A DNA stretch of 64,000 nucleotides from contig CAKZLE010000020.1 in assembly GCA_937125225.1 (NCBI GenBank), positions 1 through 64,000 of the forward strand, written 5' to 3'. Position numbers and translations under genes: made by a program. The notes beneath the pieces were generated by a model that searched no databases, was not told the origin of the DNA, and was given only the letters and a program-made list of their open reading frames with translations. How positions within the stretch are numbered: the first letter of the stretch is position 1; every line of letters begins with the position of its first letter. Positions 9,132 through 17,641 of this stretch are shown in pieces. Origin of the DNA: an uncultured Spirochaetia bacterium. Its GTDB lineage: Bacteria; Spirochaetota; Spirochaetia; CAKZLE01.

Positions 9132-10001
9132 ATGAAAATCAACGAATCTAATTCTATGTTCCTAATACCTGCATATTTTACTATAGGTGTTTTGTTAGTT
9201 ATCCCCCTAGTTTTGCTAGTAATATTCAGCCTAACATCATGGAACTTGATGCAGCCTGGATCATTTAAGTTTTTTGGTTTTGGAAACTTTAGGAGAATGA
9301 TTTCTGAACCAAGATTCTTTAATTCTGTTAAAGTGAGTATTTATTATATATTTATAAACACAGGTGTTCAAGTTATTATTGGTACAGTAATTGCGCTATT
9401 ATTATTTCAAGAAAATCTTGGTACTCGTATTCTTCGACCTGTATTTCTGTTCCCTATGTTATTACCACCAGTCTGTGTTGGAGTTGCTTGGAAAATCTTA
9501 TTTGTACCAAGTCTTGGAGGTGTCAATTATTTCCTAAATACACTATTTGGGATTCTTGGGCCAGATTGGCTCAACGGAGCAACTTCTGCATTGATTGCAG
9601 TTACCATCGCATCTGTCTGGGAATGGACCCCTTTTGTTATGCTCTTGATTCTTGCAGGGCTTGAGGCACTTCCTAAAAGTCCCTTTGAATCTGCACAAAT
9701 TGATGGAGCGAACTTTTTTCAAGTACTAGTCTTAATTACACTGCCTCTATTAAAGCCTGTTTTTATGACTGTAATCTTATTACGAATTATTGAGAGTCTT
9801 GCAATTCTACCACTAATTTTTATGATGACGGGAGGAGGGCCTGCTAATGCCACAGAACCGATTAATGTTTATGCATACTACTCAGGTCTTGACTTCCTAG
9901 ATATTTCATACTCTTCTTCGTTGATGATCACTTTTATATTTATTTTAGCAATTTGTTCTTTTGTGTTTATCAAACCTGCGTTGAAAAGTTCAGGAGAGTA
10001 A
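9132..10001 (+). CDS. ABC sugar transporter permease (MalF/UgpA-like)
   Basis: Membrane protein with EAA-like loop ESAQIDGANFFQVLVLITLPLLKP. Confidence 0.92.
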   Translation: MKINESNSMFLIPAYFTIGVLLVIPLVLLVIFSLTSWNLMQPGSFKFFGFGNFRRMISEPRFFNSVKVSIYYIFINTGVQVIIGTVIALLLFQENLGTRILRPVFLFPMLLPPVCVGVAWKILFVPSLGGVNYFLNTLFGILGPDWLNGATSALIAVTIASVWEWTPFVMLLILAGLEALPKSPFESAQIDGANFFQVLVLITLPLLKPVFMTVILLRIIESLAILPLIFMMTGGGPANATEPINVYAYYSGLDFLDISYSSSLMITFIFILAICSFVFIKPALKSSGE

Positions 10002-10003
10002 CC

Positions 10004-10831
10004 ATGAAAAAACAAAATTTAATAACGAAAATACTTGTATATGTGATACTTGGGTTATTCTTTATTTTTACAATATTCCCTTTGCTATGGTTATTAAGTC
10101 TATCTCTGAAGACGCAGATTCAGGCATTTTCTAATCCCCCTATTCTGATTTTTAAACCAACTTCGGAAAATTATATTAATTTGATATTTGCTTCCGGATT
10201 TCTTAAGAATTTTCTAAATAGTCTCATAATAGCAATAAGCAGTACTGTTGTTGCTCTTGTGATTGGTGCTCCGGCGGCTTATGGGATGTTACATCTGAAA
10301 AGGAAAAACCGAAGTCGACTATTTGTTTTAACTCTTCTTACTAGAATGGCACCTTCAATGACGTATATAATACCATTTTTCATAGTTTTCTCAAAATTTG
10401 GACTAATCGATACTCGGTTTGCTTTAGTAGTTGCTTACCAGACATTTGCCTTACCTATGGTCATCATCATAATGCGTTCTTTTTTTCTTGAAATACCGAG
10501 GTCCTTGGAAGAGGCTGCAAGAATAGATGGTGCAACGAAAAGGGAAACCTTTATTAAAGTTATTCTTCCTGTTAGTGCACAAGGACTGGTATCTACAGCG
10601 ATCCTGACCTTTATCCTCTGTTGGAATGAGTTTATTTTTGCGTTGGTTCTTACTCGAAGGCATGCAGCAACAGCTCCGATTGGTATCACTAATCTTATGC
10701 AATATGAAGGAACCCTCTGGGGACAGATGGGAGCAGGAGCAATAATACTTATGATTCCATCAATACTTATATCAGTATTGGTAGGTAAATATATAGCAAA
10801 AGGCCTTATGGCTGGAGCTATTAAGGGATAG
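10004..10831 (+). CDS. ABC sugar transporter permease (MalG/UgpE-like)
   Basis: EEAARIDGATKRETFIKVILPVSAQGL EAA loop; start placed at ATG 10004 rather than the upstream ORF start at 9953. Confidence 0.92.
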   Translation: MKKQNLITKILVYVILGLFFIFTIFPLLWLLSLSLKTQIQAFSNPPILIFKPTSENYINLIFASGFLKNFLNSLIIAISSTVVALVIGAPAAYGMLHLKRKNRSRLFVLTLLTRMAPSMTYIIPFFIVFSKFGLIDTRFALVVAYQTFALPMVIIIMRSFFLEIPRSLEEAARIDGATKRETFIKVILPVSAQGLVSTAILTFILCWNEFIFALVLTRRHAATAPIGITNLMQYEGTLWGQMGAGAIILMIPSILISVLVGKYIAKGLMAGAIKG

Positions 10832-10851
10832 TTAAAAAGGAGAAAAGAATC

Positions 10852-12345
10852 ATGCAAGGTCAACCAAACATCCTCTGGGTCTGCACAGATCAACAGCGTG
10901 GTGATACGATAGAAGCTTGGGGGAATTCTCATATCAGAACCCCTGTTTTAAATAGACTTGTTGAGGGGGGGGTAAGTTTTAAACGTGCCTATTGCCAAAG
11001 CCCTATTTGTACTCCTAGTAGGGGGTCTTTTCTGACCGGGCAATATCCAGCCAGTACCCTAATACATCGAAATGGCCAAGGCGGGTTTGCTAAGGATATT
11101 ACTTTGGTGACAAAGCAGTTATCAGATGAAGGATATACTTGTGGGTTGATAGGGAAATTACATTTGACAGCTTCAGAATTGGGAATGGAAGAGAGAACTG
11201 ATGATGGATATAGTTATATGCAATGGAGTCACCACCCTTACCCACAAGCACCTGAATACAATGATTATGTGACTTGGTTGAGAGAAAAGGGTATAGACCC
11301 TGCAGAAATTTTCCCAGTCACCCAAAAAGCTTATGGTGCTGGCGTTCCAGAAGAATATCATCAGACACATTGGTGTGCTTTAAAAGCAATGGAATTTATT
11401 GAGGAACATAAAGGGGACCCATGGTTGTTAAGTATGAATATGTTTGATCCTCATCCCCCAATGGATCCCCCTGAAAGTTTTCTTAATAGATATGATCCGG
11501 AATTAATCCCCTATCCCATATTCTCTGAAAGCGATATAGAACATCAAAAACTATTCAGTAAACTAGACCAGCAAAGTACTACCGCAACAGATCCTAGAAA
11601 ATTTCATGAGAGCTTAGTAGAAGAATCTATTACTGATTTGCCTAGTGAACTTGCAGCATGTTTGCCCCCAGATGATATAGACTCACGAAAGATGATTGCT
11701 GCATATTATGCACAGATTGAGTTTATTGACCATGAATTAGGTAGAGTAATTGATTATCTTGAGAAAGTAGGGGAGCTAGAGAATACGGTAATTATTTTCC
11801 ACAGTGATCATGGTGAACTGCTAGGGGATCATGGGCTATACTTTAAAGGAGCAAGATTCTTTGAATCTCTGGTTCGTATACCACTTATTGTATCTTATCC
11901 TAAAAAGCTTGCTAGCAATGTTTCCGCTGAGGCTCTTGTAGAGCTTGTTGATATTGTTCCTACAATATTAGATATCTGTGGAATGGAAATTGATGATGAA
12001 ATACAAGGGGAATCATTGTTACCGATCCTTACTGGTGAAAAGGCACCTTATTCTCATAAAGAGATTGTATTATGTGAGTTTAATGATTGCTTAGGTCCGA
12101 AAACTGTAAGTAATGCACACCAGCGGACTCATGGTCTTATGTGTTTTGATGGACGGTATAAGATATGTGTGTATGATACAGGGGAAATTGGAGAGCTGTA
12201 TGATCTTAAAAATGACCCACATGAATTTATTGATCTTTGGAAATCTGAAGAACATATGCAAATTAAGTATAAAATGCTTGAAAAATTGCTTTTCAAATAT
12301 ATGGCTACGTCAAGTAAAGGATCTACACGAATTGCTGAATACTAG
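10852..12345 (+). CDS. sulfatase (Cys-type, CTPSR motif), predicted cytoplasmic
   Basis: NILWVCTDQQRGDTI; CTPSRGSFLTGQYP modification motif; HSDHGELLGDHGLYFKG; no signal peptide. Confidence 0.92.
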   Translation: MQGQPNILWVCTDQQRGDTIEAWGNSHIRTPVLNRLVEGGVSFKRAYCQSPICTPSRGSFLTGQYPASTLIHRNGQGGFAKDITLVTKQLSDEGYTCGLIGKLHLTASELGMEERTDDGYSYMQWSHHPYPQAPEYNDYVTWLREKGIDPAEIFPVTQKAYGAGVPEEYHQTHWCALKAMEFIEEHKGDPWLLSMNMFDPHPPMDPPESFLNRYDPELIPYPIFSESDIEHQKLFSKLDQQSTTATDPRKFHESLVEESITDLPSELAACLPPDDIDSRKMIAAYYAQIEFIDHELGRVIDYLEKVGELENTVIIFHSDHGELLGDHGLYFKGARFFESLVRIPLIVSYPKKLASNVSAEALVELVDIVPTILDICGMEIDDEIQGESLLPILTGEKAPYSHKEIVLCEFNDCLGPKTVSNAHQRTHGLMCFDGRYKICVYDTGEIGELYDLKNDPHEFIDLWKSEEHMQIKYKMLEKLLFKYMATSSKGSTRIAEY

Positions 12346-12795
12346 ATAATAAACTTAAAATATAGTCATCTTAGGTAACTGGCTATTTACAAAGATTTTC
12401 CAAAACATTGGTCCTGTAGCAGGAACAACTAGAATACTCTTATGTCAAACTTCATGAAGGGTTGGTTAATCATCTTTATTTTAGTTAGTAATGAAGTCTT
12501 GAAAATCATTATAAACATCCAAAATAGGATTCATTAAATAAGAGACTTATCCTTTGGGGTATGATCCAATAGCTAAAGAACGACATTCTGGGGATTCACG
12601 ATGGACTGGAGTCCTACAGAATATACTCAGAGTTGAATATTTCATCATAGAAGAGGGGCTTAATATGCTGAGCCCATTTGACTAGACCAGCATGTAAAAT
12701 GATATTGATTCAGTCTTATAAAGATCATTTTTTAAGGAGCAAAATACCAAAACTACAGATTTTAGAAAAGTAGCTATTACCTAGAAATTACTCAA

Positions 12796-14035
12796 ATCCC
12801 ATGATATAAATAACTATGTCAGACAACGATCAGCCTACCGAGAGAAAACCTAAAATCCGTGTCATCCCAGCAAATCCCAATCTCAAATGGCGCAAACGTG
12901 TAGCCTTGTATTGTAGAGTGAGTACTGATTTAGAACTACAGCAGAATAGTCTCTCAGCACAGATGGACTTTCAGAAGCAGGATATTATGGAGATTCGTGA
13001 ATGGGAGTATGTTGCTACCTACACTGATACCAAATCAGGCCGGAGTATTAATGCTCGACCTGGATTTAAGAAGATGCTAGAAGCCTGTGAAGCAGGGGAG
13101 ATCGATCTGATCTATACCAAATCGGTAAGTAGGTTCGGTCGTAACTGTGTGGATTTCCTGGTAACCCTCAGACGTTTGAAAGAGCTTAATGTAGATGTCT
13201 ACTTCCAGAATGAGCATATGCATCTTGGCAGTAACCAAGGAGAATTGCTTCTTACCTTGCATTCAGTATGGGCTGAGTCTGAGAGTGTGAACAAGAGTGA
13301 AAATATCAAATGGGGAATTCGACGAAGCACCATGAATCCAAACTCTCCTGCCTTTTCAAGAAAATGTTTTGGATATGATAAGGATGGTGAGGGAAATCTT
13401 GTTATTAATCCTGATGAAGCAAAAGTTGTCAATTTAATTTATGACCTGTATGGAAAGGGTTATAGCATTATCAAAATCAAGAAAGAACTTGAAACTCAAA
13501 AAATCTCGACACCAACTGGGAAGAGAAGGTGGGCAGTAAAGACTATTGATAATATCCTTACCAATGAAAAGTATACTGGCACTTCTGTTTATGGAACAAC
13601 CGTTGGTTCTGATTATCCCAGTATGAAACGAGCCCCACGCAACACGGAAGATATCCACAGATCCGAAAATCATCACCCCGTGATCATAGATCAGTACCGA
13701 TTTGACCAGGTCCAAAAGATGAAGAAAAAACGTTCCAACGTGAGTATTGATGCAGCTGGAAACAAGGTGAGAAAGTCCTCTCATTACAGTATGAAGCATC
13801 CCAAAAAAGTCGCAAAACTCATCAAGAAACCCTTTAACGAATAGCCCTACTATCTAACGTAAATAACGTGAAAAAGTGCCATCGAATATGAGCACTTTTT
13901 AACGAAATTAAGTAGTCTAAATGTGTGAAAATTGAAAATTAGGCTAAAATATTCAATTGTGTAAGTCTTTGTTGTGTAAAGATATAAAGCATAGTGATTT
14001 AATCGTAATTGTGTATCATTACCAATTCTCCTGGA
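12796..14035 (+). mobile_element. serine-recombinase element, copy 3; right end joined to ssb
   Basis: Near-identical to 5089-6328; homology stops at ...ATTCTCCTGGA, after which SSB coding sequence continues. Confidence 0.85.
12816..13844 (+). CDS. serine site-specific recombinase (two residues different from the 5109 copy)
   Basis: Protein identical to 5109..6137 except H4N and E13K. Confidence 0.93.
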   Translation: MSDNDQPTERKPKIRVIPANPNLKWRKRVALYCRVSTDLELQQNSLSAQMDFQKQDIMEIREWEYVATYTDTKSGRSINARPGFKKMLEACEAGEIDLIYTKSVSRFGRNCVDFLVTLRRLKELNVDVYFQNEHMHLGSNQGELLLTLHSVWAESESVNKSENIKWGIRRSTMNPNSPAFSRKCFGYDKDGEGNLVINPDEAKVVNLIYDLYGKGYSIIKIKKELETQKISTPTGKRRWAVKTIDNILTNEKYTGTSVYGTTVGSDYPSMKRAPRNTEDIHRSENHHPVIIDQYRFDQVQKMKKKRSNVSIDAAGNKVRKSSHYSMKHPKKVAKLIKKPFNE

Positions 14036-14417
14036 AGGAAACCTGGTACGAGACCCTGAAAGTAAGACAACGCAAAGTGGGAGCAATGTCTGCAGGATGC
14101 AAATAGCAACCAATAGATATTACCGTAAGGGTGAAGAGAAGATGAAAGAGGTTATGTATATCTATCTAGAATCATGGGGAAACACCGCACTAGTCTGTGA
14201 AGAGTATCTAAAGAAGGGGAGCTGGGTAAGGGCGGTAGGAAGACTACGCCAAGATAGATGGAAGAATCAAGAGGGGCAGAATAGAGAGCGTTATGTTCTT
14301 GTTGCTGAACATGTAGAGTTTCGCTCCCCATTGAAGAAGAGTGAAGATTCATCAGAATCTTCAGAGAGTGTAGCAGCAGAGGCTCATAAAAAACTTGAGA
14401 CAGATGTTTCTGCTTAA
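14025..14417 (+). pseudogene. ssb: single-stranded DNA-binding protein, 5'-truncated
   Basis: In-frame ILLEGNLVRDPESKTTQSGSNVCRMQIATNRYYRKGEEKMKEVMYIYLESWGNTALVCEEYLKKGSWVRAVGRLRQDRWKNQEGQNRERYVLVAEHVEF; no conventional start upstream; frame runs into the recombinase element. Confidence 0.8.
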
Positions 14418-14449
14418 TTCGTAAAAAAGGATCCAAGCATCCTCTCTCT

Positions 14450-14530
14450 AGGGTTTTGTACCATCTTCAAACACGTATTAAAGAATATTTAATACTGTTC
14501 AAGGTGTATACAAAACCTTTCTTTTTTTTA
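14450..14530 (+). terminator. long imperfect hairpin with T-run
   Basis: AGGGTTTTGTAC...GTATTAAA-GAATA-TTTAATAC...GTATACAAAACCTTTCTTTTTTTT. Confidence 0.6.
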
Positions 14531-14578
14531 TAATTGTCACTATATTAGAGGAAGTTAGTAAACAATCATGCATGATAC

Positions 14579-14920
14579 ATGCATTTGGAGGAAATAATGG
14601 GTAAAGAATTAACCATCACAACAGCAAATTTCGAACAGGAAGTCTTGAAATCAAGCAAACCGGTTTTGGTAGATTTCTGGGCAGAGTGGTGTATGCCTTG
14701 TAAGATGCTCGGACCAGTGGTCGCAGAGATCGCAGAAGCACACAGTGATAAGATCACCGTTGGAAAAGTAGATGTCGATTCTGCAGGCGAGATCGCTCAG
14801 CAGTTCAATATCGTAAGTATCCCTACTTTGATCCTTTTCAAAGATGGTGAGCCCGTGAACCAGCGAATCGGAGCAGGATCAAGACAGGCTCTAGAAGATT
14901 TCATCAAAGACTATATCTAA
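14579..14920 (+). CDS. trxA: thioredoxin
   Basis: VLVDFWAEWCMPCKMLGPVVAEIA; coding start may be ATG 14597 (MGKELTITTANFEQEV), within the listed ORF. Confidence 0.93.
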   Translation: MHLEEIMGKELTITTANFEQEVLKSSKPVLVDFWAEWCMPCKMLGPVVAEIAEAHSDKITVGKVDVDSAGEIAQQFNIVSIPTLILFKDGEPVNQRIGAGSRQALEDFIKDYI

Positions 14921-15020
14921 GATAGGAACTTCATCAATGATGTATGAGTGAGTTATAAAAATAGCTTGCTCTTTTTTTATGCATTTATGATAGAATATTG
15001 GTTATTATCAGGAGGGGACT

Positions 15021-16511
15021 ATGGGAAGATATCTACTTGCACATGATCTTGGGACGAGTGGTAACAAAGCTACTTTATTTACCGTTGATGGACTTCTGGT
15101 AAAGAGTGTCACTGAATCCTATGAGACCTACTATTCTCAGGGTAACTGGGCAGAACAGGATCCCCAGGATTGGTGGAACGCCGTATGTGTCTCCTCAAAG
15201 AGACTTCTTCTCGATATAGACCCTGCTGAGATAGCCTGTGTTGCCTTCAGTGGTCAGATGATGGGGTGCCTCTGTGTTGATGCTCAAGGTAGACCTCTTC
15301 GAAATCATATGCTCTATTGCGATCTCCGAGCAGAAATGGAGACACAAACGCTTGTCGAAAAAGTTGGTGAAGATGAACTGTTCTCCATAACTGGCAATCG
15401 TCCGAGTGCTGCCTATACGATAGAGAAACTGATGTGGGTGAAGGCTCATCAACCGGAGATCTATGTCAAGACAGCTAAGATGCTGAATGCTAAAGACTAT
15501 ATGAACTTCAAGCTCACAGGGCGAATGGTCACCGATTATAATGATGCCTCTGGATCAAATGCTTTTGATCTCAAGAGCCTTTCCTGGTCTCAGATGATCT
15601 TGGATGCTGCAAGGATCGATCTTGATAAACTTCCCGAGGCAGTTCCCTCTACGGAGATCATAGGGTCGATAACACCTGAAGCATATGAGTCAACAGGGAT
15701 CCCTGTCGGGACACCTGTTGCCGCAGGTGCAGGTGATGGTGGCTGTGCGACAGTCGGAGCAGGTTCTGTTGCACCAGGTCACACCTATTGCTATCTTGGG
15801 TCTTCCTCTTGGATCTCAACGACAAGTACCAGCGTCTTACCTGATCCAGATAAGAAGATATTCACCTTCGCGCATCCGGTCCCCGGTTATTACCAACCCT
15901 GTGGTACTATGCAGACAGCTGGAAGTGCCTATGCATGGTTACGATCACAATTGGCTTCAGGGATGGAGTTCGAGGATATCAACTCTATTATAGAAGAGTC
16001 TCCAGCAGGATCTAATGGGGTGATCTTCCTTCCTTATCTGTTGGGAGAACGATCTCCTCGCTGGAATCCTGATACCAAGGGTGCCTTCATGGGTTTGGGG
16101 CTTGAGACGAAACAGAGTGATATCTTCAGATCCGTTCTCGAAGGGGTCTCCATGAATCTCGATATCATCCTGAAGGTGATGCAGTCCGGTATGGATATCT
16201 CGAAGATCCTTCTTATCGGTGGTGGGGCACAGGGTGTTCTATGGAGACAGATGCTCGCCGATATCTTTGGTATCCCTGTGACTGTTCCTGATTACCTTGA
16301 AGAAGCCACGAGTATGGGAGCTGCGATCATCGGTGGAGTAGGCTGTGGAGCCTTCGGGTTTTCTGCAGCAGACCGCTTTTGCAGGATCACCGATACGACC
16401 TATCCGAAACCCGAGAACTCAGCAGTCTATGATCGAATCAAGCCAATCTTCGATGACTGCTACCATGCATTGGATACTGGTAATATCTTCACAAGGCTCT
16501 CAGAACTCTAG
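15021..16511 (+). CDS. FGGY-family carbohydrate kinase (xylulokinase-like)
   Basis: LLAHDLGTSGNKATLF; FGGY C-terminal GGGAQGVLWRQMLADIFGIPV. Confidence 0.9.
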   Translation: MGRYLLAHDLGTSGNKATLFTVDGLLVKSVTESYETYYSQGNWAEQDPQDWWNAVCVSSKRLLLDIDPAEIACVAFSGQMMGCLCVDAQGRPLRNHMLYCDLRAEMETQTLVEKVGEDELFSITGNRPSAAYTIEKLMWVKAHQPEIYVKTAKMLNAKDYMNFKLTGRMVTDYNDASGSNAFDLKSLSWSQMILDAARIDLDKLPEAVPSTEIIGSITPEAYESTGIPVGTPVAAGAGDGGCATVGAGSVAPGHTYCYLGSSSWISTTSTSVLPDPDKKIFTFAHPVPGYYQPCGTMQTAGSAYAWLRSQLASGMEFEDINSIIEESPAGSNGVIFLPYLLGERSPRWNPDTKGAFMGLGLETKQSDIFRSVLEGVSMNLDIILKVMQSGMDISKILLIGGGAQGVLWRQMLADIFGIPVTVPDYLEEATSMGAAIIGGVGCGAFGFSAADRFCRITDTTYPKPENSAVYDRIKPIFDDCYHALDTGNIFTRLSEL

Positions 16512-16512
16512 T

Positions 16513-17499
16513 TCATTTCAGGTAGATCTCATTGCCGTTATTCTCCCCAAATGATGCACCCGAGGTCGGGACGGTATGCCAGTCCTCAGCGGAGTCGGTA
16601 TCTGAGTAGGGATCATTCCTGCAGGAGGACCGTGTCGCTGTCATTGATCCTGTAGAGATAGCACCTTCGGGAATGAGGGAGTCCCATGCTCCGAACTTAT
16701 AGAGCTGACCTACCTTGTAAAGTAACGAACTGCTACCGAATCCCTGATAATCAGAGTCAGAGGAGGAACTTCGATTTGAATAGACAACGGCATCTATCAC
16801 ATCTCCTTGAGCTGATGAGTATAATGATATAGCACCATTGTTCCCTGATAGCCCCATGGGGTCTATCATATGAAATTGATGCTCATCTGGGATTCCTTCG
16901 AACTCTTCTGGGATGTCGCTGCAGTGGATGACAAGATAATCTCCCTTGACGACCTCAACAGATGGTAGTATACATCGTTGCCGATAGTCATCACTGATCC
17001 CATCATATAACGTTATTCCTGCAGTGTTTCCTCCTTCGACTACAAGGAGTTCAATCGCATCTGGGTGTCGTTTTGACCCTTTTGTGGTGAACTCGTTGAT
17101 AATAAGCACCGGTGGGTCGGGGTTCCATCCATAGATGGTCATAGTCAAGAGTACAGAATTCCCTGAAAGGTCCGTAAGTATGCCCTCAAGTGTATATTGT
17201 CTACCAGGGATAAGCGCATCGGTTGTCCAGATCTCAACTGAGTTACCAAGCGCTATGAACTCAGTGATCCCCACCTCTTCAGAAAGATTGAATGAGGATT
17301 CTGTGATCGTAATTTCTTCATTACAGATGATCCTGATACACCTCTGTTCTGTAGCACCTCCTCCAGTGACCATGGGAGGAGTCATATCTGATGAGATGAT
17401 TGCCTGATAGGCCTCTATAGGAGTACAACCTGTAGTTGCAAGAATCAAGAATGTGATGATCAGGATGTTGCAAAAAGATCTCATAATACACCTTCTCAA
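16513..17499 (-). CDS. lipoprotein with Ig-like segment and lamin-tail-like domain
   Basis: Lipobox LATTGC; VLIINEFTTKGSKRHPDAIELLVVEGGNTAGITLYDG... resembles LTD. Confidence 0.65.
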   Translation of the reverse strand: MRRCIMRSFCNILIITFLILATTGCTPIEAYQAIISSDMTPPMVTGGGATEQRCIRIICNEEITITESSFNLSEEVGITEFIALGNSVEIWTTDALIPGRQYTLEGILTDLSGNSVLLTMTIYGWNPDPPVLIINEFTTKGSKRHPDAIELLVVEGGNTAGITLYDGISDDYRQRCILPSVEVVKGDYLVIHCSDIPEEFEGIPDEHQFHMIDPMGLSGNNGAISLYSSAQGDVIDAVVYSNRSSSSDSDYQGFGSSSLLYKVGQLYKFGAWDSLIPEGAISTGSMTATRSSCRNDPYSDTDSAEDWHTVPTSGASFGENNGNEIYLK

Positions 17500-17641
17500 T
17501 AGTATAAACTTGAGTATCTACTTTTTGATTCAGAGGAAGAGTTGCAAAAAGCGAGTTTTATTGAAATAATGGTAGCAGGTTTGGATCAATCTGATAGAAT
17601 CGAGTGTAGTATCTAATAAAAAAAGATTTCGGGGAGTTTTT

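Noticed and set aside
10435-10932. 165-aa minus ORF
   Set aside because: Antisense to the permease and sulfatase genes, low-complexity composition.
12360-12795. Possible additional transposase remnant between sulfatase and recombinase copy 3
   Set aside because: No consistent protein motif in any frame by eye; left unassigned.
17500-17641. Possible glmS ribozyme upstream of glmS
   Set aside because: I could not identify the conserved glmS ribozyme core in this leader.
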